Shown here: in pieces, positions 25,340 to 35,700 of the stretch
Numbering within the stretch: position 1 is the stretch's first letter
Layout of the letters: each line of letters opens with the position of its first letter
Assembly (NCBI GenBank): GCA_039619475.1
Contig: CM077115.1
Location: forward strand, 516,294,815 to 516,358,814
Direction: 5' to 3'
DNA: 64,000 bases
Origin: Icerya purchasi
Taxonomy: Eukaryota; Arthropoda; Insecta; Hemiptera; Monophlebidae
Notes under the pieces: generated by a model
Databases searched by the model: none
The model's input: the letters and a program-made list of their open reading frames with translations, nothing else
Told to the model about the DNA's origin: nothing
Position numbers and translations under genes: made by a program

Positions 25340-25439
25340 AATTATTATATATTTGATTTTTAGTATCAAATACGACCGAAGTGTATACTTATTCATATTT
25401 CCACCTAAAAGATTCTTGATTTTGGTCGTTACGGAGGAT

Positions 25440-25634
25440 GTTCCCCTTTAAGCACTCCGTCTATGCTAGAATATTTTTCGTGTACGAATATCGCAATTGC
25501 TTATATGTAACATTAATAACGTAAAAATGTTATTAATAATGTAACATGTTACTTCTGAATAGTATGCTCCATGTAACTGGGCCAGCGTCTGTATGGAGCA
25601 TAGCAGTATTTCTAAATAAATAAATAAATATAAA
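25440..25634 (+). mobile_element. Possible 3' end of a LINE with (TAAA)n tail
   Basis: A segment containing CTGGGCCAGCGTCTGTATGG and GGAGCATAGCAG ends in TAAATAAATAAATA (25614-25630). A terminal TAAA run is typical for several insect non-LTR elements. There is no coding part to confirm. Confidence 0.3.
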
Positions 25635-26120
25635 AATATTTTACTCTGAAAACGTTTTCAGGCCTTCACCGCATTAGTGATGGAATATTTCGAAATAACA
25701 ACGTTTCCAAGAGTAATATATAGGTATAATATTTTAATCGTGCTCATTATAAATGATAACATTTATCGTAATTATTTCCTAAAAAGTCTATTTTCAAAAA
25801 CGCTTACGAAACATAATCACTTTATTTTTTTGAACGAAATAAAAGTATTTACAGATCGTGAGCCTTTTTTGATAAAATATGTTCTGAATTATAAACATAT
25901 GTATGTTATATATAATATATCTATGACAGGCAAGTACGTGGGTATTAGAAGGGTTCAGTGGGTTCAAACATCTCCCATTATATACAAGATTTATGGAGCT
26001 TGCATTAAATGGTCCTACAACAGCTAAAGTCATTGAAAATAAGCATAAAAATATTAAAAAAAACAAAAAAAAACGAAAATTCAGATTAGAATTTCTTGTT
26101 GTTTTTTTTATAAGTTTCTA

Positions 26121-26653
26121 AATTGAACGTATTCGTATTTGAACATAGCCGTAATTGAACGTATTCGTATTTGAACATAGTCGTAATTGAACGTATTCGT
26201 ATTTGAACATAGTCGTAATTGAACGTATTCGTATTTGAACATAGTCGTAATTGAACGTATTCGTATTTGAACATAGTCGTAATTGAACGTATTCGTATTT
26301 GAACATAGTCGTAATTGAACGTATTCGTATTTGAACATAGTCGTAATTGAATCTAGTCGTATTTGAATGTTGTCATATTTGAATCTAGTCGTATTTGAAT
26401 GTTGTCATATTTGAACGTGGTCGCATTTGAACGTAGTCATATGTGAACGTAGTCGTATTTGAACATAGTCGTAATTGAACGTAGCCTTATGTAAATCTAG
26501 TCGTATTTGAACCTAGTCCTATTTGAACATTGTCGTATTTGAACCTAGTCCTATTTGAACATTGTCGTATTTGAACCTAGTCCTATTTGAACATTGTCGT
26601 ATTTGAACCTAGTCGTATTTGAACCTAGGTGTATTTGAACGTAATCGTGTTCG
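26121..26653. repeat. Minisatellite of about 33 units (16 bp, arranged as 32-bp pairs on the left)
   Basis: Units alternate between GTAATTGAACGTATTC and GTATTTGAACATAGTC on the left, almost perfectly for about six 32-bp pairs. Towards the right the array becomes mixed (AATCTAGTC, AACCTAGTC, AACATTGTC variants). Minus-strand frames through it simply translate the repeat. It lies about 320 bp before the GC-rich promoter block. Confidence 0.97.
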
Positions 26654-27496
26654 ATTTTTTATAGTGTGTATCACAAATAAATAAATACATGTATATTCAC
26701 TTAAAACTGCGCCTTTTAATTTGCTCTATCTTTTATGAAAATAGAAGGAAAACAAATTTTTTACTGTTTTCGGGTATATTTTTCCTCCTTTGTTCCGGTA
26801 GCCGTGAAAAGTTACTGGACGGTTGGTCAGTTGCGGGCAATTACCCAACGACGCAAGCGAAATTTTTCTACACTTTCAGTAACGCCAAATCAGAATGAAT
26901 GTGCTAAACGGGGGACACTTTACTGGGGGGGGGGTCTGTGTACTGGTGTAGAGAAATGAATAAAACAGCGTAGATGACCGTAATTATTTCGCTCTGGCGT
27001 ATGTATCACATGCGATTTTACTTGCGGCCAAATAGAATATCGAGGCGGCGCAGAGTGGAACTACCACTCTTAGTGGCATATTTAATTGCCGTTCGATTAG
27101 AACTGGACAAGTTGCCCCGTTTGGAAAACGAAGACGCGAGCAACAAGGGCGCCGCCAGCTGTGGAGTTGCGAAGTATAAAATGTCGAAGAAAACAGGTGC
27201 GGTGTGGCTGCCGAGACGCGGCCTGTGTGACGGCGTATGTAATTGCAGATAATAACGAAGCGAAAAATGATGATGCATGAGCAGAGAGCCACGGCCGCTT
27301 AAATTGCTGCCCAGTAGAGTGCCCCCTGCCGGCGGCCAACAGAAATAGGTAATAAATCAGTCGACTGGCAGCAGCGTGGCCGGGGCCGCAGAAGGAGCGG
27401 GGTCGCGACCGCCCCGTCGACCGAACTAGGCGAATCGCGACCGCGCCAGGTAAATGGGCAGAGGGATGCGCGCGCCTAGCTTTGGATCTGGCTTTT

Positions 27497-27509
27497 AAGA
27501 TGGCGGCTG
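27497..27509 (+). promoter_or_regulatory. YY1/Pho-like motif
   Basis: AAGATGGCGGCTG matches the AAnATGGCGGC form typical of YY1 sites near transcription starts; Pho is the fly homologue and recruits Polycomb complexes at developmental genes. It sits inside the CpG-rich block about 1.35 kb before the predicted start codon. Single-motif evidence only. Confidence 0.35.
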
Positions 27510-28207
27510 GCGGTTGCATTTTGAGATTTTTCCGGGACCGGCCGCGGCGTAGCGGAACAGTGCAAGCCCGAAGCGACGGTCGCCAGCGATAGCTTATGTT
27601 CGGCATCAACGCGCTTCATCTCTGCTTCGGCTGCTGCTGCTAGTGCACTCTACAGATTCTAGTTGTCGCTATCTCACGCTCCGATTGCTGCGGCCGATAG
27701 ACACGCGCCACCGTCCTCGCAGCAAATCTCGCCCGAATCCCTTCTTGCGCCCCTTTCGACTGGCAACTCTCGCCAGGCAACTCGTCGTCGTCGTCGTTGT
27801 CGTCGTCGTGGTCGTCGTGAATTTTTTGTCGATCGTGGCGCGGACACGGTCTCTGTGTGCACTGTCGGAAAATTGGCGTGACATGCGGCGATCGGTCGAA
27901 ATCTCGACGAGCGTTTTTCCGTTCGATGCTGCCGTTTCTGGTTTGCGGTGCTGCGCGCGATAGTAGTTCTCCACGTACGATGGCCCCGCTACGACGGCAC
28001 GGAAAACACGCTACTGCCGCGGCCAGCCTGTCGCCACTGAAACGGGACGACCCGCGACTCGCCGTAGATCCGATTAAAAACCGCAACTGGAATTACGGGT
28101 GATACGAAATAATGTTCTCTCCTTCTGCCGCGATTCTCCTTCGATTATTATTATTATTATAGTTTTCTTCGCCGAGATTCGCGTGATTTTCGATTCCGAT
28201 AATAAGC

Positions 28208-28256
28208 ATTTAATTAGTTAAAATTATTTGATTAATTAATTAAATAATTAATCGAA
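28208..28256. promoter_or_regulatory. Cluster of TAATTA/ATTAAT homeodomain-type cores
   Basis: Within about 50 bp there are overlapping TAATTA, ATTAATTAATTAA and TAATTAAT motifs, in an AT-rich island inside the GC-rich leader. Such cores are bound by Q50 homeodomain proteins in general. The sequence shows the motif cluster; regulation of this gene is inferred. Confidence 0.3.
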
Positions 28257-28846
28257 TAGTTCGGCGTTAGTTTCGCGAAACTGGGTGATAGTGTGCGCGC
28301 GCGCGTGACTTTAGGTGTGCGTTTGGCTGAAACGCGCGCCGTCCGCGACCGTGATAATCAAAAACGTAGCGATCGCGATTCTCTGTTGTAACGGATGGAA
28401 TGCGTTCGACTGAGAGGCGGCTATGGAAAATATCGCCGATTTACGTATTCGTCAGCCGTCAACGGGCACCTTTTCCGGCAGTCGCCTCGCTAATAATCGC
28501 AACGATAATCGTTTTCCGCGAGACGTCGCCGACGCTCGACGGCTCGCATCGCAGCCGTTGCCGCTGTCGCTCGTTCGCTACGTGCGATTTTTCTCGCTAA
28601 CGTTCGCCGGTCGCCGCCGGTTATCCTCCTCTTGTCCTCCCGAAGGTACGCGATTCGCCGTTCGTCGCCGACCTGTCCTCCCGCTACTTCCGTCTCTCCT
28701 TTTCGTACCTGTTGCTCGCTCCCGCCACATCAGCGATCGTTTCCCGAAAATTCGCCGCCGCCGCCGCCGTCGCCGCCGCCGATTCGAACGACGACATCTT
28801 CAAACTGGATACGTCAAATTTCGGACTGTTCGCTTTGCAGCCGGCG

Positions 28847-28901
28847 ATGGACCTGTCCACGGCTTACCGGTACAACCAAAACATGATGGAATACTACACC
28901 T
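28847..28901 (+). CDS. sv: Predicted first coding exon of the Pax2/5/8 gene
   Basis: The frame from ATG 28847 reads MDLSTAYRYNQNMMEYYT and then one base (T) before a consensus donor GTAAGT at 28902-28907. The exon ends in phase 1, exactly the phase required by the paired-domain exon at 44066. The start context is good (G at -3 and G at +4), and no in-frame ATG lies upstream after the stop near 28600, although the frame stays open back to there. A short N-terminus before the paired domain is usual for Pax2/5/8 proteins. Oddity: direct joining gives a Cys (T+GT) where the paired domain normally starts with Gly (G+GT), so a skipped or cassette exon, an alternative first exon, or a real species difference must be considered. 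Another ATG frame opens at 28423 and runs through this exon. I infer membership in the gene from position, phase and protein-like composition, not from a recognised motif. Confidence 0.55.
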
Positions 28902-31900
28902 GTAAGTACACACGTTCTCCGCACTAATTAAAGGTGTCGCCGCGTCTTACCACATGATTCGCTAAATGATTCCGATGTGAGAAAACCGATTTGTCCACCG
29001 TTCCTTTTTTTTTTTTTCAGTCAATCGTCGTTTTCCAAATAATAAGTAACACCGAGCTCCTCGCGGGAGGTGGAGGGGGGAAACAGCCGCAAAAACATCA
29101 TTTCCAAAAAAAGAGAACGGAAAATGGAAAACCCCGAAACAAAGTAGTCCTCTATTCAATCTCTCCTTTTTCGCGTATTGCTTAATTTTTTAGCCTATTT
29201 CGATGTTCTCAAAGATTTCTGAAAAACATCCGCTTAAAAGTGCTAATATTTTAAAAGTTATTCCTAACCGTATAGAATGAAATTTTTCAGGTAATCATTA
29301 AAAAGCCACGTATTTACTCGCGTAAACTGACCGTAAACATCCATCGCCGATGTTATTAGTGATAGGGTTTTTTTATTATGGAGAAACCATGTGTTTCCTA
29401 TGGGCAGAAAAGTCAAGGAAGGAAATTTAATTATGCGTCATCGAGAATTTCCATAAAATTCAGCGAACTTCGCTAATTTCTTTCTAGTCAGTGCGTGTAT
29501 CAGTACTACATTCGTCACTTGTACTAAAAAAATTTTTATTGTTTTCCACATCCTCACTGGAATTTATCATCATTTGCGAAAGTATCCCTATCGATATTTT
29601 TTTCATTCTCCTCGTCCGCCTTTAATCATTTCGGCAATCCAAGTTGACATTTTTAATGTACTCTCTGTTGTTTTTTAAAAAGCAAAATCAAAGCAAGAAC
29701 ACATTAAGTGAAAAAAAAAATAAATCGAGGATATTTCTGTCTAAAGAGAATACTAGGTGGGGCCAGTTCGTTTCTTCCGCTGGAATGATACGTGACTTCT
29801 CCCCCGGTATAGTCAATATCACGATTTCAGATGTTTTAGGAAGTGCATATAAAAACACTTAACCATTAGCAGCAGGTAATAAACAGGTAAAAATACAAAA
29901 TCGATTTAAAATCGAAATATATTCTCGCTTTGTATTTTTTTTTTCTTTTCTTCTATACATAATTTTAGAAAAATTTCAACAAAATTTCTGAAAATTCCTA
30001 TAAATATTACGAAGAAAGAAAAAAAGATAAGAAGGGCTATAAACAACAAATGGAAAGAAAGGCGTTCGGGTTGATTTACATTTAAGTGTTGGAAAAATGG
30101 GTCTTTTTCTTGAAAACAACGTTTCTCTATAGTATATTTAAAAAAATTCGTAGTTCGCTATGAGGGTTTTCTAATATTGTTATAAATTTTGATTTTCCTA
30201 TACCTAAATAACAAAATCGTTTTATTTTTCAAACAAGATCCATGGGCCGGCTAGCTTTTACACCGAATGAAAAAACTGATGGCGACAATTTGTATAGGAC
30301 TCTTTTCCAGTTTTTATAATGTTTACGCAGTTTTACAAATAGTCTTCAAAAAATTCCTCGTTGAATACTGCAAAAAATTAAACAAGCAGCATGCCGTAAC
30401 ATTTAAGTAAATTGCAATAAAGCATCGCGGATAGGTTAGTAAATTAATGGGGTTTTAATAAACTTATTTAGCGCATAAATTACAATTTTAGGCACAATTT
30501 CGAATTATTAACTCCATTATATTGAAAAGTGTTTTGTTTTTTTGCCGTTGTGTGTTTGACTTTGGCTTTCAGCCACCTATTATTTTACAAACGCATTTTG
30601 TTTAAATCAAAAATTGTTAATTTAGTGATATACACACGTATATATATATATATATGTGTGTGTACTTTTTTTTTAGTATAATCACTGAATATCTTTCTGC
30701 CGGTACATCTAGAATGCATATTTTTAACGTGTCATTTTTATTGGGGATTCAACGGATCTAGCCCATTGAAAATAAGAAGACTTACACTGAGGGACATCGA
30801 AAGAAACAAGTTGATTAGATACGGTAAAACCCGAAATTGCCGCAATACGTGAATAAACAAAATTTTGAGGACGCGAAGAAAATTAATTTTTTAAAAATTC
30901 ACGGAATAATTTCTGATAGCTTCTCAGCTAACATTAATCTCGCTTTCATGCTTTTTTTAATTTTTTACTTTATTTATTATTATTACGGTCTATCACTTAT
31001 GTTATTCGTTTATATATTTTTCATTAGTTGCGAGCAATTTTTATTGAAATAGGAGTTATTAATAATTTTATTTAGTTTAAATTTAAAAGAATGGAAATTA
31101 CACTCTATCGAGAATTCTATTATTTGCCGGTATTATAAAACTTTGAATGTGTGTATGTAATACTTATCGATATCATCAGCTGAATCAACTTTTTCCAATA
31201 TATGTACATCGGTAGTAGGTTTTCTCTTTCAACTGACCAAAAGCCCGTAAAAAGGCGTTACCGCGAATAGAGCTATTTTTTATACCGTTTCTCTCTTTGC
31301 TTTTTTTTCGTAATTATACTTTAATTTTGTTTTTTTTTTAATATTACACGACTAGTGTAAAATTACTGAAGAATTTCCAACATAATAAAGAGATATGTTT
31401 ATCACAACAAATAGTCAAAGTTTTTTTATTGGAAACAGTTCCACAATTCCACGCATTCTACAATAAATATTTCGCGTCTTAAGCACACACACACGTGGTT
31501 GAACCCCTCTACAATATCCGTAATTAGGAAAAACCGGTTTAGTATTTTCCATTGTTTTCGTCAATGGAAAAACACTGATTTTCACAGTTTGACGTCGTGT
31601 ACACTTTCAACTTTTTCACCTAAATATCCGAAAGCTCTTTGAAGCTGAACATTTTGGTTTTATCTAAATTTTAAAACGCTTTCAATGTAAACGCGTTGAG
31701 AAATATGATTTCTTAGGCTTACGAAAAAATATCAGTCACGGTGAAATATGTGGTAATTATCAGATACTCACCCGCGAGACGCTAAAGAATTTTCTTTAAT
31801 CAATACATTACGATTATTACTTGAAATTTTCTTGTGCTAAAGAGGAAATTGGTGTTTTTCTTTGATCTGCATTTGAAATATTTCAACTTCTTACAATCGT

Positions 31901-33886
31901 ACGCTTTGTAGTTCGAACATCAAACGATCTTCAGTAAATGCGAGTTTAGTTATGTACTTCTTTTAATTCGATAAACACTCGCTCCCCGATTTTTATCTTC
32001 TTCTAGGGTAGTAGTAAAAATTCATCTCTGAACAAAATTCTTTACCACTATTATAGTGCAATCACTCTGAACTTTTAAGTAGCTTTATTTATTTTTTGAA
32101 AAATTTTAACGTTGACTTTCAGGAAACTTTTTAAAACTCCCACTGATCGGTTTTTTGTTAATGAACAAAATCCCTTCTCCTTTTTTTCAATCCCCTCAAC
32201 TAAAGGAAGCTGCATCGGCTATAAATAACGTACGCACCTTCTCGAAAAATTTTCGGAACCTCTATCTCGTTTGGCTCGTTTCTTTTAACTGCTATTCTTC
32301 TTCAAATGGTTATCTTCTCCGCATGTGATAGTCTTTTCCATTTGTACATTTTTCCCGCTCCTTTGCAGATATCTCTTTCTTTTTTACACGATACTGATGA
32401 ATGCGAAAAAATTCAACAACTGCCGTATACACATTCTCATTATCACGAAAATTCGGCAAAAAAGAAATGCATTAGAAGCGATCATAACCGAATGTCGTCT
32501 TACAGCCGCACCAGAAACTGAAAGATTAGATTTACGTACTACGGTTGGCAATTCGTATAGATTCGCGTTTGTAAAAATGAATAAATGTGACTTACTTAGT
32601 CTCTAACGTATAATTTTATCGGACAAGATTTTCAAAGGTTGCCTAAAAACCCCATCACACACCTTTTCTTGATATTTCGGAGATTGCTAGTTATCAGATT
32701 ATACTAATATATACGCATATACGTGAATTTTTGGTGCACGAGCCTGGAATGGAGCTTGAATTTTTACTAGTTCTATTAGAACTTTCTTCTTCTTATTATT
32801 ATTATTGTTGTTGTTTTCAAATTTAGCACAATGTCTCTTCACGAATTATACCAAGTCGCCCATAAACCTATTTTACGCGGTATGAATTTATAAGCATTCG
32901 TTTTTTTTCCTCTGTTAAAAATAAAATAATTTTTTCCAGATGAAGGTTCTTGCCCCATTGACACCCCCCCCCCCCCCCCACCAAAACAACAACATTTGAA
33001 AGCTAAATTTTGAAAAATAATTATTAACGTAAGTCGTTTCGCTTCTGGTACGGATATCGTGGCCAAGAATTGATGTCGCGATTTGATCTATTAGCGCTTG
33101 CTATCGATGTCTCCATCTCTCCCGACATTCGCACACTGGTCGGAGAATAATCCTTTTGTTAATATATCATCTGGTTGGAGCGCTTCCTCGAGGGCTTTTG
33201 TATCGTTTACTGTACCATACGATCGAAAACGTACGTAATAACCAATCAGAATTGTCTTGGTTCTTTTGTTTCTTCAAAAATCTAAAAACGCGTCGCTGTG
33301 TTTGTTTAACTATGAGATACAAGCGTCTCCGGTAGTAAAGTTCCAAGACAGATTTTGTGCTCTGCTTCGCGAATTGCCCTCCAGGGCTCTATACAAAATC
33401 AGTGGCGACAACTAGCCTTTTCACAATAGTGAATAAAATTATTAGCTCGAAGCGTTTTGCGCATAATGTATTCATTGTATAGATGAAATAGAAGCGAAGT
33501 AACCTCTTAAGGTTCAAGAAAGAATTCTGAATGCGTGTAACTTAATGGCTGTGCAGTTTTCATACCATATGCGAGGTGGTATTTTGGCGTATCAGCCAAG
33601 ATTATCCACGGTGACAAAAGAGGATGTAAAACTTCGATATAGGCCTTTAATTTGCGGGACTTGTTGGATATCCGCGCACATTTGAAATTTTTTACTTCAA
33701 AAAGGACAGTTATTTAGCGCTGTCAATTTCCAGGAACTTGTGCTTTTGACAAAATTCATTCAATGCACACGCGAACAGACCTCGTTTTTCAAGTTTTAAT
33801 TTTTGTCTAATCTAAAAAAAACTGCTCGATAGAGATTCCAATCAGGAAAAATGGTATTTTAAACTGGCGCGAAATTTGCGGATCGT

Positions 33887-34070
33887 ATAATCGTCTAATC
33901 GTATAATCGTATAATCGTCTAATCGTCTAATCGTATAATCGTCTAATCGTCTAATCGTATAATCGTATAATCGTCTAATCGTATAATCGTCTAATCGTAT
34001 AATCGTATAATCATCTAATCGTCTAATCGTCTAATCGTATAATTGTATAATTGTATAATCGTATAATCGT
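33887..34070. repeat. 8-bp array with 23 units (ATAATCGT / CTAATCGT)
   Basis: 23 contiguous octamers differ mainly in the first base (A or C), with three point changes (one TCAT, two TTGT). Every unit contains a TAATC or TAATT core. It lies in predicted intron 1. Confidence 0.97.
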
Positions 34071-35217
34071 ATACTAAATTGTAACAATCTTTAAAGTAAC
34101 CGAAATTTTCAACACGGAGAAAGCAGATCTTTCGGCTGGGCCTTATAAATGAAATTTCGGGGACCTATTATAGCCTTTCAATGCTTAATTACCTTCTTTT
34201 TTTTTTGGTTTATTATAGTGTACGCACACAGAGACGGATATCAGCGTAGAACTAGATTCATGTGTTGTTGGTGCTTCAGGCGCATTTTTGAAATAACTAA
34301 TATACATCCTTTTCTTTGTTAGTTGTATGTTTCGGCACTTCGAACGATTCTTTTTTTCTTTTTTTTCGTTTTTCGCCATTATTCATTATTAAAAGCGATT
34401 AGCAAATGTTTATGTCCATCATTACAACAGCGCACTTGCGCCGTATTATGTTATCGTCTAATAATGATCAGAGAATTTCCTATTGTTTTTACTAAGTCAG
34501 TAGACCAGACGACACTGGCAAGGCACACGGGAACCCAGTTCTGTTTTATAATGTAAAATTACTAATTCAGTTAGCAATTCAGTTAGAAATTCAATTATCA
34601 AACTATTTTCCTTCACTATTATAAAGATTCTCGTACATATCGCGTTAAACTGTATAGGGGGAAAAAAAATCATAATAATAAAAACACGCTTCGCATAACT
34701 TCCACACATTTATATGTATATCCTAGTTACGTAATTCTATTATTTCCGCGGTCGTTTACCGTTGGCTTTCTTTAATCGCTGTGCTCAATTTACCTGTGTG
34801 ACGACGGTTTTTTAACGATTAAAGGTTAAAACTTTGTTTCCTACTTAAGTAATTTCGTAATGCATGAAATTAAACCTAACAACAGTTGATTGTTCTTATC
34901 AAAAATAATGGATAATTAAAATACTGTCAGTGTGTTGCTAGCTTTAACACTTAAATCAGAAAACTAAACGCAAAAATATCGATATTGCACGCTAATACTG
35001 ATACTTCTTTTATTATACATATAAGGTAAAAATATTAATCATTTCACCTAGTAGTTAATATGCTCGGTTACCAAACTGAAGACATTTTCGAGAATTACCC
35101 AAGTATCGCTCCAACATATAAATATACTTAATCTGAAATTGAATATCGGTCATATCTGAGTGAAAGTGAAGGCGAATTCCATTAGAAAAAATAACTGACC
35201 TCCATATTAGGCTCTCA

Positions 35218-35425
35218 CTACTTCTTCACCATCCGCCGTCGATCCACCATTGAAAATTTTCTTTTACAATGGCCGATGATCGGAGGAGTTGTGTATAGAA
35301 GGGCAGTCGAACCAGTTGATAAGCTTATTCATGAATTTTCACGTCTTCCCCTCGATCTCTTCCCATTTATCTTTCCTTCCAAAATGACCGTTAGAGAATT
35401 TCACATTTGCTTGTATAATGTGTCC
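35218..35425 (+). repeat. Interspersed repeat family A, copy 3
   Basis: Plus-strand sequence matching the minus strand of 742-1085, including GGCAGTCGAACCAGTTGATA and AGAATTTCACATTTG. Copies have diverged by substitutions and small indels, so insertion is old. Confidence 0.65.
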
Positions 35426-35628
35426 ACCGCAGCTATCGTTTCTTGATGGTTTGCATTACTTCAAAAGTCTTTCCCATTCTTTCAAGTACCTCGATATTAG
35501 TAACTTTTTCCAGCCTAGAGATCGTTAAATTGTACCAAACTTGACTCCATCATAATCCATGATACTGTATCAAGAAGGATCTACATATGTAGGACTTTTT
35601 TTACTTTATATTCATAACGAATTTTTGC

Positions 35629-35700
35629 GCTAACTTTTATGCTAACTTTTATGCTAACTTTTATGCCAACTTTTATGCCAATTTTTATGCTAATTTTTAC
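35629..35700. repeat. Tandem repeat, 6 x 12 bp
   Basis: Six units of GCTAACTTTTAT, with GCC and ATTTTT variants in the right half. Confidence 0.95.

Larger units (their letters stand above)
26970..28846 (+). promoter_or_regulatory. CpG-rich promoter and 5' leader region of the Pax2/5/8 gene
   Basis: This is the largest GC- and CpG-rich block in an otherwise AT-rich window, and it ends at the predicted first coding exon. It holds a GTC/CGT trinucleotide run (27783-27818), a GCC run near 28750-28780, a YY1/Pho-like core AAGATGGCGGCTG (27497-27509), a CTCF-like core in reverse orientation (27318-27333), and a patch of TAATTA/ATTAAT homeodomain-type cores at 28208-28256. Several open frames on both strands are long only because stops are rare in GC-rich sequence; none looks like a known protein. 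No TATA box or transcription start can be fixed by eye. Confidence 0.55.

Noticed and set aside
25677..26027. 116-codon plus-strand frame starting MMEYFE
   Set aside because: The start only resembles MMEYYT of the Pax exon by chance; AT-rich composition, no splice sites and no family match.
26086..26338. Repetitive minus-strand frames (YEYVQLRLCSNTNTF type)
   Set aside because: Direct translation of the minisatellite; all frames of this repeat are open because the unit lacks stops.
26121..26653. CRISPR array
   Set aside because: Units are contiguous with no unique spacers, and the DNA is eukaryotic.
27097..27609. 170-codon minus-strand frame in the GC-rich block
   Set aside because: Open in several frames and on both strands because stops are rare in GC-rich DNA; the translation resembles no family and contains no domain.
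27640..28086. 148-codon minus-strand frame and overlapping plus-strand frames
   Set aside because: They pass through a GTC/CGT trinucleotide run that translates as poly-D, poly-T, poly-V or poly-R depending on frame; low-complexity artefact.
28400..28600. Extension of the Pax first exon upstream in the same frame
   Set aside because: A stop at 28598-28600 separates this frame from the exon, and no ATG lies between it and 28847; the apparent start at 28712 is a TTG.
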